A DNA stretch of 64,000 nucleotides from Promicromonospora thailandica. Lineage in GTDB: Bacteria > Actinomycetota > Actinomycetes > Actinomycetales > Cellulomonadaceae. This document shows positions 15,918 to 22,731 of the stretch, in pieces. The position numbers were made by a program, and so were the translations under genes. Numbering within the stretch: position 1 is the first letter of the stretch; each line of letters starts with the position of its first letter. The notes under the pieces were generated by a model. The model worked only from the letters and a program-made list of their open reading frames with translations, searched no databases and was not told the origin of the DNA. The stretch is taken from assembly GCF_024171955.1 (NCBI RefSeq), contig NZ_JAMTCS010000011.1, positions 62,001 to 126,000 of the forward strand. Reading direction: 5' to 3'.

Positions 15918-17596
15918 CCGCCCCCCTGCTCCTGACGAACGCCCGCCTGCTCCACCCGGCTGCGACGGGGGCACCTCGGCCGACTGCAGAGTTCCTCACG
16001 CCGGAGCCGCCGACTGCAGACTTTGTTCCGCCGGTGGGCTCCGAACCTGTCAGGAACTCTGCAGTCGGCGGGGATGTCGGGAAGTCTGCAGTCGGCGGGG
16101 CGCTCGGCGGCGGGGTCGTGGACGTGCTGGTGCGGGACCGGGTCGTGGTGCGGGTCGCGCCCGCCGGTGAGCTGCGGGGGCGCGGGGCGGACGGCGTCGC
16201 GCCGGAGCAGGTCGACCTCGGCGGGCGCGTGGTCATGCCTGGGCTCTGGGACGCGCACGTGCACCTGACGCAGTGGGCGCTGGTGCGGCGCCGGCTCGAC
16301 CTGTCGGGGGCGCGGTCGGCGGCCGAGGCCGCAGCCCTGGTGCGCGCCCGGCTCGACGCGGGCCTGCCGGAGCCCGGCACCGCGCTGGTCGGCTACGGCT
16401 TCCGGGACGGGCTGTGGCCCGACGCCCCCACCGCCGCCCTGCTCGACGCCGCGGCGGGTGAGGTGCCTGTCGTGCTCGTCTCGGGCGACCTGCACTGCGC
16501 CTGGCTGAACACGGCGGGTCTGCGGTTCGTGGGGGCGACCGCGCACCCCTCGGGCATGCTCCGCGAGGCCGAGTGGATGCCGCTGTCCGCCGCCGTCGAC
16601 CGCGCGCCCGACCACCTGGCCGACGCCTGGGTGGCCGACGCCGCGGCAGCGGCCGCCGCACGGGGCGTGGTGGGCGTCGTCGACCTGGAGATCACGGACA
16701 ACCTCACGGCCTGGCGCCGCCGGTTCGCGGCGGGGTTCACGGGCCTGCGGGTGCGCGCAGGCGTCTGGACGCCCTGGCTCGACGACGTCCTGGCCGAAGG
16801 GCTGCGCACCGGCGACGTGCTGCCGGACACCGGCGGGCTCCTGGAGCAGGGGCCGTTCAAGGTGGTCACCGACGGCTCGCTCAACACCCGCACCGCCTAC
16901 TGCCACGCCCCCTACCCGGGGCTGGACGGGCCGGACGCCCACGGCATCCTCTCCGTGCCGCCGGACGAGCTGGTCCCGCTCATGGGCCGCGCCCACGCCG
17001 GCGGGCTGCACTGCGCCATCCACGCGATCGGCGACCGCGCCAACACGCTCGCGCTCGACGCCTTCGCCGCCACGGGGGCGCGCGGCTCGGTCGAGCACGC
17101 GCAGCTCCTCGACGACGCCGACCTCGCCCGCTTCGCCGCACTGGGCGTGGTCGCCTCGGTCCAGCCCGAGCACGCCCTCGACGACCGCGACGTCGCCGAC
17201 CGGTACTGGGCCGGGCGCACCGGCCGCGCCTTCCCGTACGGCACCCTGGCCGACGCCGGGGCGGTGCTCACCCTCGGCTCGGACGCGCCCGTCGCGCCCC
17301 TGGACCCGTGGATCGCCGCGGCGGCGGCCGTCAGCCGCACACGCGACGGGCGCCCCGCGTGGCACCCCGAGCAGCGGATCACCCCGGCGGCCGCCCTGGC
17401 CGCCTCGACCGACGGCCGCGGGCTCGTCCCGGTGCCGGGAGCGCCGGCCGACCTGGTGGTCCTCGACGGCGACCCGCTCGCCGCGGTCCAGGACGACCCG
17501 GGCCGGAGCGACGCGGCCGCCACGGCCGACGCCCTGCGCACGATCCCGGTCGCGGGCACCCTGCTCGCGGGCCGCTGGACCCACCGGACGTTCTGA
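15914..17596 (+). CDS. YtcJ-like metal-dependent amidohydrolase carrying a repeat insertion
   Basis: A 560-residue member of the amidohydrolase superfamily (Amidohydro_3, YtcJ-like). Visible motifs are the metal site VVMPGLWDAHVHL, the central LHCAIHAIGDRANTLAL, GSVEHAQLL, and the late LGSDAPVAPLDPW with the catalytic Asp. The C-terminal ADLVVLDGDPLA closes the small beta domain. Such enzymes hydrolyse amides or cyclic amides; the substrate is unknown. Residues ~19-67, between LLLTNARLLHPA and VVDVLVRDRVVVRV, are an extra hydrophilic stretch encoded by the inverted repeat at 15979-16096. It splits the first beta-sandwich strands in a place family members normally do not extend. Start ATG overlaps the PaiB-like stop. 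Confidence 0.85.
   Translation: MTAPLLLTNARLLHPAATGAPRPTAEFLTPEPPTADFVPPVGSEPVRNSAVGGDVGKSAVGGALGGGVVDVLVRDRVVVRVAPAGELRGRGADGVAPEQVDLGGRVVMPGLWDAHVHLTQWALVRRRLDLSGARSAAEAAALVRARLDAGLPEPGTALVGYGFRDGLWPDAPTAALLDAAAGEVPVVLVSGDLHCAWLNTAGLRFVGATAHPSGMLREAEWMPLSAAVDRAPDHLADAWVADAAAAAAARGVVGVVDLEITDNLTAWRRRFAAGFTGLRVRAGVWTPWLDDVLAEGLRTGDVLPDTGGLLEQGPFKVVTDGSLNTRTAYCHAPYPGLDGPDAHGILSVPPDELVPLMGRAHAGGLHCAIHAIGDRANTLALDAFAATGARGSVEHAQLLDDADLARFAALGVVASVQPEHALDDRDVADRYWAGRTGRAFPYGTLADAGAVLTLGSDAPVAPLDPWIAAAAAVSRTRDGRPAWHPEQRITPAAALAASTDGRGLVPVPGAPADLVVLDGDPLAAVQDDPGRSDAAATADALRTIPVAGTLLAGRWTHRTF
15979..16096. repeat. four-unit inverted repeat mosaic inside the amidohydrolase gene
   Basis: Unit 1 GCCGACTGCAGAGTTCCT (15979-15996) and unit 2 GCCGACTGCAGACTT (16009-16023) are both followed downstream by their exact reverse complements, in the same order: unit 1' at 16052-16069 and unit 2' at 16082-16096. 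All four share the core GCCGACTGCAGA. The array is open in the host frame and adds about 45 residues. It is too regular to be ordinary coding sequence. Confidence 0.85.
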
Positions 17597-17617
17597 GGGG
17601 ACGCCGCCGTCGATTTA

Positions 17618-17633
17618 CGTATACGATAATTAT
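17618..17633 (+). promoter_or_regulatory. AT-rich double palindrome and promoter of the antitoxin gene
   Basis: Two adjacent 8-bp perfect palindromes, CGTATACG (17618-17625) and ATAATTAT (17626-17633), directly abut the ATG. The block is strikingly AT-rich for this genome. It holds -10-like sequences and no Shine-Dalgarno, so the mRNA is probably leaderless. Ribbon-helix-helix antitoxins normally repress their own promoter by binding such palindromes. Confidence 0.6.
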
Positions 17634-17897
17634 ATGAGCGACGAGAAGATTCGCGGGCAGGCGGTGAGCGAGGACCAGATCCAGGCGTGGGCTGACGAAG
17701 CCGAGGCCGGCTACGACGTGCCCGCGCTGCGCCGACGCGGGCGGCCGACCGCCGGTGACGGTCCGGGAGAGGTCGTCCCGGCTCGCCTGGACGCCGCGAC
17801 GCTCGCCGCGTTGGACAGGCAGGCGAAGGCTGAGGGGCTTGCGACGCGGTCCGAGGCGATCCGGGCGGCGGTCCGCGCCTGGGCGCACGTCGCGTGA
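17634..17897 (+). CDS. ribbon-helix-helix (CopG-like) antitoxin / DNA-binding protein
   Basis: An 87-residue protein. The C-terminal half (about residues 46-84, EVVPARLDAATLAALDRQAK then LATRSEAIRAAVRAW) fits a beta-strand plus two helices of a ribbon-helix-helix dimer. The N-terminal half is acidic with a GYDVPALRRRGRPTAGDGP segment seen in type II antitoxins of actinobacteria. The stop overlaps the start of the degraded toxin-like frame by 4 bases (GTGA), the usual layout of a toxin-antitoxin pair. With the partner broken it may survive as a plain autorepressor or as protection against toxins encoded elsewhere. Confidence 0.75.
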   Translation: MSDEKIRGQAVSEDQIQAWADEAEAGYDVPALRRRGRPTAGDGPGEVVPARLDAATLAALDRQAKAEGLATRSEAIRAAVRAWAHVA

Positions 17898-18096
17898 GGC
17901 TGCACGACTCGGCCCGCAAGCACTTCCGGAGAGATCGGCTGACCGAGGCCGGTGTCCTGCGCGCTGCCCAGCAGCCGGCGTACCGGGCAGCGCTGGACGA
18001 CGAGGACGACCCGCGCCGCTGGCTCCTGCTCGGGTTCGGACCCTGGTCATCCACGCCATGAAGGCGCGTCCCCAGTACCGCGACCTGCTGGTCTGA
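17894..18096 (+). pseudogene. degraded toxin partner of the RHH antitoxin
   Basis: GTG 17894 opens a frame reading VRLHDSARKHFRRDRLTEAG and continuing to DDEDDPRRWLLLGF. It then derails and stops at 18061 after 55 residues. The expected C-terminus of this small protein type, LVIHAMKARPQYRDLLV, is intact but in the +1 frame, ending at the TGA 18094-18096. The middle strands that should join LLLGF to LVIHAMK are missing. So about 15-20 codons appear to be lost together with a frame change. This is a remembered family pattern, not an alignment. The product is presumably inactive. Confidence 0.65.
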
Positions 18097-18100
18097 CCAC

Positions 18101-18120
18101 GGTACGGCGTGCGCCGTACC
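18101..18120 (+). terminator. short hairpin before the GT61 gene
   Basis: GGTACGGCG (18101-18109) and CGCCGTACC (18112-18120) form a 9-bp stem with a 2-nt gap. It lies 4 bp beyond the last codon of the toxin remnant and 67 bp before the glycosyltransferase start. It may end the antitoxin transcript or be an operator for the next gene. Confidence 0.4.
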
Positions 18121-18187
18121 GCCGACCGGCGCACCATGGACGAGGCCGGGCCACCGGGGCCCGGTCTCCTCCAGTCCGAAGGCACGC

Positions 18188-19963
18188 ATGAGCGACCCTC
18201 GAGCACGCACGGAGCACGACCCGGACCGGCAGGGCGACCCACCACCCGTGGTCACCCGCGGGGAGCTCGACCTCCTCGTCCGGCTCGCCGGCCCGGCCGA
18301 CGTCCACCACCTCGTGGTGATCTGCGACGACCGCCCCGTCGTCCTGGGCCGGCGCATCCGAGACCGCTACCCCGACGCCGCCCTCACGGTGCTGTCGGAG
18401 GGCCGGCGACCCGACGTCCGGGACCTGACGTTCGGCCTGCTCCGGTTCGACGACGACCACGACGTCCTGCGCGCGCTCGCGGGTCTGCCGGCCGCCGACC
18501 TGGTGCTCGACCTGCGCCGGAACCGGCCCGCGGAGGTGCGCGGCACCTTTCGCCAGGCCTTCCTCGCCCTGGCCGACGGCGGCCGGTACGTCGCCCGCCA
18601 GGAGCCGGACCTGCGCCCCGCGGACGGCGACCTGGTCGACGAGGTGCGCGAGCTCGCCCGCCGCCGGAGCCTGCGCCCGCCCGAGCGCCGCAGGTTGAGC
18701 ACGGCGCTGGAGCTCGGCCTGGGTGGGGCGCTGGACGACGTCCGCATCGACGGCCCGTTCGTCGTGCTGCGCAAGAGCGGCGAGCACGTGCTCAAGCTCG
18801 ACGTCGAGGGGACGCGGACGGCGCTCGCGGCGCGCGGCGTCGAACCCCGCGTGATCGCGCGCGTCCCGCCCGGGTCGCACACCTCGGCGTCGACGCTCTG
18901 GTCGAGCGACGCGGAGCTCGGCGCGGCACGCCTGCCGCGGACCGTCGAGGTGGGCGAGCTGACCTGCGCCGCCTACGACGACGTCCTCGTGGCCCCGCAG
19001 CACGTGGCGGTGGTGGAGCGCATGCTGCTGCCCACGTGCTACTTCCTGCCGTGGCAGGCGGCCCGCAAGACGTTCGGCATGCGCTACCACGGCGCCGACT
19101 TCTCAGCGCTGCGCGACGCCGACGCCGTGCCGGAGCACCTGCCCGGCACCTACTACCACCTGGACAACCAGGTGCCCGGCCACTACGGCCACGTCATCAC
19201 CCACGACCTGTCGAAGCTGTGGGCCTGGGACGCGGCGCTGGCCGAGTACCCCGACCTCCGGGTGCTCGTCAGCCCGGACACCGAGACCGGCGAGGTGCCC
19301 GCGTACACGTACGAGCTGCTGGCGGCGTACGGCATCGGCCGGGAGCGGGTGCACGTGCTGACCGGGCCGGCACGGGTCGAGCGGCTGGTCACGGCGACAC
19401 AGGCGTTCCAGCAGCCGCGGTTCCTCGCGCCCGTGGCGCGGGAGGTCTGGGCGCGGGTCGTGGCGGGCCTGCTGCCGCGGGCGGGGCACGAGCCGCTGCC
19501 GGAGCGTGTCTTCGTGTCCCGCCGGTCCGCGGCGCGGCGGCGCTGCCTGAACGCCGAGGAGGTGGAGCGCAGGTTCGTGGCGGCCGGCTTCACCGTGGTG
19601 TACCCGGAGGACCTGGCGCTGCCCGACCAGGTGCGCCTGTTCTCGACGGTTCCGGTGGTCGCGGGCTACGCCGGCTCGGGGCTGATCAACACGGTGTTCT
19701 CGAGCGGTCCGGCGACCCGGGTGGTCCTGGCGTCGAAGAGCTACTGGGCCACGAACGAGTACCACATCGCGGCCCTGTACGGCGGCGACCTGCACTACTT
19801 CTGGTGCGACCCCGTGCCGTCCGAGGGCCCCGACTTCCACGCGGACCACCTCTTCGACACCGACCGGGACGGTCCCGCGCTCGACGCGCTCCTGCGGTCG
19901 CTCGCGCCCCAGGCGCCGCTCGCGGCCGGGCGGCCCCGGCTCGGCCGGTCAGCCGTCCGCTGA
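18188..19963 (+). CDS. GT61-family (DUF563) glycosyltransferase
   Basis: A 591-residue predicted cytoplasmic glycosyltransferase for capsular or surface polysaccharide. The N-terminal ~200 residues look like a Rossmann domain (VHHLVVICDDRPVVLGRRI, then LVLDLRRNRPAEVRG) reminiscent of a methyltransferase-like or accessory fold. The C-terminal domain from ~residue 290 carries the GT61 pattern: FVSRRSAARRRCLNAEEVE, then VVYPEDLALPDQVRLFSTVP, then GYAGSGLINTVFSS. A GAAGG ribosome site precedes ATG 18188. The 3' end overlaps the convergent gntR gene by 15 bp. The sugar and linkage are unknown. It fits with the nearby acyltransferases and sulfation genes as part of surface glycan decoration. Confidence 0.8.
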   Translation: MSDPRARTEHDPDRQGDPPPVVTRGELDLLVRLAGPADVHHLVVICDDRPVVLGRRIRDRYPDAALTVLSEGRRPDVRDLTFGLLRFDDDHDVLRALAGLPAADLVLDLRRNRPAEVRGTFRQAFLALADGGRYVARQEPDLRPADGDLVDEVRELARRRSLRPPERRRLSTALELGLGGALDDVRIDGPFVVLRKSGEHVLKLDVEGTRTALAARGVEPRVIARVPPGSHTSASTLWSSDAELGAARLPRTVEVGELTCAAYDDVLVAPQHVAVVERMLLPTCYFLPWQAARKTFGMRYHGADFSALRDADAVPEHLPGTYYHLDNQVPGHYGHVITHDLSKLWAWDAALAEYPDLRVLVSPDTETGEVPAYTYELLAAYGIGRERVHVLTGPARVERLVTATQAFQQPRFLAPVAREVWARVVAGLLPRAGHEPLPERVFVSRRSAARRRCLNAEEVERRFVAAGFTVVYPEDLALPDQVRLFSTVPVVAGYAGSGLINTVFSSGPATRVVLASKSYWATNEYHIAALYGGDLHYFWCDPVPSEGPDFHADHLFDTDRDGPALDALLRSLAPQAPLAAGRPRLGRSAVR

Positions 19964-20728
19964 CCGGCGGCGGGCCACCTCGGCGGCCACGGCGGGGTCG
20001 GCGCTCGGGGTGGTGACGTCGTGCCGCAGCAGGTAGCCGATGCGTGACTCGCGCACGTGCGCGGCCATGAGCGCGGCGGCGCGCTCGCCGTCGCCCGCGT
20101 CGATGGCGCCCACCAGCACGCGGTGCTCGGGCCACAGCCGCTTGCCGCGTGACTGCACGTCGGCGGCGTAGAGCCACTCGATCTTCCAGGAGAGCTGCCG
20201 CAGCAGGCGCGTCAGGGTCGCGCTGCCGCTGAGCTCGGCGATCGCGATGTGGATCTGGTCGTTGATCGCCACCAGGGGGTCCAGGTCGCCGTCCGCCACG
20301 TGGGCGTCCCCGGCGTCGAGCAGGGCCGCGATCTCGCGGCGCAGGCGCCACCAGTCCGCGGGGCTCTCGTCGCCCGAGTAGAGCGCGGCGGCCCGGCGTG
20401 CCGCACCGCGCGCGGTGGCCACCTCCAGCGCCTCGCGGACGGCGAACAGGTCGTCGGCGTCGTGCACCGGGATGGCGGCCACCCGCGAGCCCACGTGGGG
20501 CCGGGAGTCGATGAACCCCTCGCTCGCCAGCCCGCGCAGCGCCTCGCGCACCGGCACCCGCGACACGTCGTACCGCTGGGCCAGCGAGGCCTCGGTGACA
20601 CGCGCGCCCGGCGTCAGCACGCCCGCGATGATGTCGCGCCGGATCGCGTCCTGGACGGAGAGCGGGCGGGCGACGAACCTCCGCTCCTCGAGCGGGCCGT
20701 GCCGCGGCGGCTCAGCGTCCGGCGGCAT
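19949..20728 (-). CDS. GntR/FadR-type transcriptional regulator
   Basis: A 259-residue regulator. The winged helix-turn-helix spans about residues 20-85: RDIIAGVLTPGARVTEASLA, then RYDVSRVPVREALRGLASEG. A helical FCD ligand-binding domain follows, with DLFAVREALEVATARGAA and HIAIAELSGS. FCD members usually sense small organic acids through a metal or Asp/Arg pocket. Its start lies inside the end of the gamma-glutamyltransferase gene (17-bp overlap), so it is transcribed with that enzyme and probably controls it. A site fitting the FadR-type TNGTNNNACNA pattern lies upstream of the enzyme gene at 22591-22601. Confidence 0.88.
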   Translation of the reverse strand: MPPDAEPPRHGPLEERRFVARPLSVQDAIRRDIIAGVLTPGARVTEASLAQRYDVSRVPVREALRGLASEGFIDSRPHVGSRVAAIPVHDADDLFAVREALEVATARGAARRAAALYSGDESPADWWRLRREIAALLDAGDAHVADGDLDPLVAINDQIHIAIAELSGSATLTRLLRQLSWKIEWLYAADVQSRGKRLWPEHRVLVGAIDAGDGERAAALMAAHVRESRIGYLLRHDVTTPSADPAVAAEVARRRSADG

Positions 20729-22571
20729 AGCCCTGCGCCCCTCGCGGGTTGGCCGCGGCGCCCAGCAGGCCGGTCGCCGGGTCCCGCGTGACCGCGGACA
20801 GGCGCCCGAGCGCCCAGTCCCCGGCGCGCGTGACGACGTGGCCGCGCCGCTCCAGGCCCGCGATGACGTCGTCGCCCAGCCGGTCCTCGACGACGGCGCC
20901 GCCCGGCGTCCACGTGCGCGGCCAGAACGACCCGGGGAACGACGTGGTGTGCAGCGCGGGCGCGTCGATCGCCTCCTGCGGGGTGTACCCGCCCACCAGC
21001 ACGCGCAGCAGGAACAGGAGCTGCCACTGGTCCTGCTGGTCGCCGCCCGGGGAGCCGAGCGCGAGCACCGGCTCGCCGTCGCGCAGCACCAGGGTGGGGG
21101 TGAGCGTGGTGCGCGGGCGTCGCCCGGGCGTCAGGGCCGACGGCGACGCCTCGTCCAGCCACGTCATCTGCAGCCGCGTGCCGAGGCAGAACCCCAGACC
21201 CGGCACCGTGGGCGACGACTGCAGCCACCCGCCCGACGGCGTGGCCGACACCATGTTGCCCCAGCGGTCCACGACGTCGATGTGGCACGTGTCGCCGCGG
21301 GTGGCGCCGGTGTGCTCGGGGGAGTCCGGTCCCGGCACCGTCGGCTCGCCCACGCCCGCCGCCGCACCGCCCGTGGGCGCACCGGGCAGCGAGCCCGCGG
21401 GGGCCGTCGTCGCGTACTCGGTGCGCAGCACCGGCACCGGCGGCGTCGCCCGCCCCGGCACGTCACCCGGACGCACCTCGTGGCTCGCCGTCTCGCCGAT
21501 GAGCGCCCGGCGCGCGGCCGCGTACTCCTCGCTCAGCAGGTGCTCCAGGGGCACGTCGTCGGCCTCCGGGTCGCCGAACCACACGTCGCGGTCGGCCAGC
21601 GCCAGCTTCTGCGCCTCCAGGATCGTGTGGGCGCCGAGCTCCGTGGACGGGTCCAGCGCCGCGTCGTCGCACCCCTCCAGGATCTTCAGCGCGGCCAGCA
21701 GCGCCGGACCCTGGCCCCACGCGCCCGTCTTGGCGACCGTGTACCCGCGGAACGTCACCGTGGTCGCCTCCTCGACCGAGGCCGCGAACCCCGCCACGTC
21801 GGCCGCCGTCATGACGCCGGCGTGGTCGCCGCCGTCGGAGTGCCGGTGCGGCGTCGCCACGAACTCCTCGACGGCCGCGCCCACGCGCTCGCGCCAGGCG
21901 GCGCGGGCCAGGTCGATCGCCGTGGCCCGGTCGGGGGCACCGGCCCCTGCCGCGACGACGGCGTCGAGCAGGTCGGCGTACTCCGGGTCGGTGACGACCG
22001 CGCCCGGGGCAGGCACCTCGCCGTCGGGCAGCCAGCGGGCCGCGGACGTGGGCCAGTGGTCGCGGAACAGGTCCGCCACCATCGAGATCGTGCCGCTGAC
22101 CCGGCCGAGCAGCGGGTGCCCGTCGCGCGCGTACCCGATCGCGTACGACAGCACGTCACCCAGGTCCCACGTGCCGTGGTCCCGCAGGAGCAGCAGCCAC
22201 GCGTCCACGCTGCCCGGCACCGCGGCCGCCAGCGCACCCGAGCCCGGCACCAGGTCGAGCCCCTGCGACCGGTAGTGCTCGACGGTCGCACCCGCCGGGG
22301 CCGGGCCCTGACCCATGAGCACGCGGGGGCGGCCCGGCTCGTCCGCCGTCACGAACACGCCGGTCATGTCGCCGCCCGGGCCGTTGAGGTGCGGCTCCAC
22401 GACGTGCAGCACGAACGCGCCCGCGACGGCCGCGTCGAACGCGTTGCCGCCCCGTTCGAGCACGGCCTGGGCGCTCGCGGTGGCGAGCCAGTGGGTGGAG
22501 CCCACCATCCCGAACGTGCCGCGCAGGTCGGGGCGGGTGGTGGGGGCGGCGGGCGGGGTGAAGGACGACAT
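20712..22571 (-). CDS. gamma-glutamyltransferase-family protein
   Basis: A 619-residue Ntn-hydrolase that would self-cleave into two subunits. N-terminal landmarks are GGNAFDAAVAGAFVLHVVEPH and GPGGDMTGVF. The expected nucleophile is the Thr of GDTCHIDVVDRWGNMVSATP, which marks the small-subunit N-terminus. RRPRTTLTPTLVLRDGEPVLALGSPGGD follows as two adjacent segments. No signal peptide is seen from ATG 22571, so it is probably cytoplasmic, unlike E. coli Ggt. GGAAG lies 8 nt before the ATG; an upstream in-frame start would add ~30 poor residues. Substrate could be glutathione-like thiols, gamma-glutamyl peptides or an acylase substrate. It is cotranscribed with the GntR regulator. Confidence 0.85.
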   Translation of the reverse strand: MSSFTPPAAPTTRPDLRGTFGMVGSTHWLATASAQAVLERGGNAFDAAVAGAFVLHVVEPHLNGPGGDMTGVFVTADEPGRPRVLMGQGPAPAGATVEHYRSQGLDLVPGSGALAAAVPGSVDAWLLLLRDHGTWDLGDVLSYAIGYARDGHPLLGRVSGTISMVADLFRDHWPTSAARWLPDGEVPAPGAVVTDPEYADLLDAVVAAGAGAPDRATAIDLARAAWRERVGAAVEEFVATPHRHSDGGDHAGVMTAADVAGFAASVEEATTVTFRGYTVAKTGAWGQGPALLAALKILEGCDDAALDPSTELGAHTILEAQKLALADRDVWFGDPEADDVPLEHLLSEEYAAARRALIGETASHEVRPGDVPGRATPPVPVLRTEYATTAPAGSLPGAPTGGAAAGVGEPTVPGPDSPEHTGATRGDTCHIDVVDRWGNMVSATPSGGWLQSSPTVPGLGFCLGTRLQMTWLDEASPSALTPGRRPRTTLTPTLVLRDGEPVLALGSPGGDQQDQWQLLFLLRVLVGGYTPQEAIDAPALHTTSFPGSFWPRTWTPGGAVVEDRLGDDVIAGLERRGHVVTRAGDWALGRLSAVTRDPATGLLGAAANPRGAQGYAAGR

Positions 22572-22590
22572 GCGGCTCGCTTCCGGTCTG

Positions 22591-22601
22591 TGGTCTGACA
22601 A
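22591..22601. promoter_or_regulatory. candidate GntR/FadR operator upstream of the gamma-glutamyltransferase gene
   Basis: TGGTCTGACAA at 22591-22601 fits the published FadR-subfamily consensus TNGTNNNACNA at every fixed position and is nearly palindromic. It lies 20 bp upstream of the enzyme ATG, where binding would block the leftward transcript. A second imperfect palindrome, ATTGCATACGAT, is at 22621-22632. Confidence 0.5.
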
Positions 22602-22719
22602 TCGGGGCGTCGGAGGAACGATTGCATACGATCGGCGTCCGGTGAAGCCGCGCGCATGCACTGCGTCACGACCCTGTTAAACCTCGGTGACGCGCGCGCC
22701 GCCGGGTGAATCCTCTGGG

Positions 22720-22725
22720 TAGAGT
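22720..22725 (+). promoter_or_regulatory. -10 element for a leaderless Nramp-like gene
   Basis: TAGAGT ends 6 nt before ATG 22732. There is no Shine-Dalgarno sequence, and no convincing -35. Transcription would begin at or next to the A of the start codon. Confidence 0.4.
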
Positions 22726-22731
22726 CACGCC

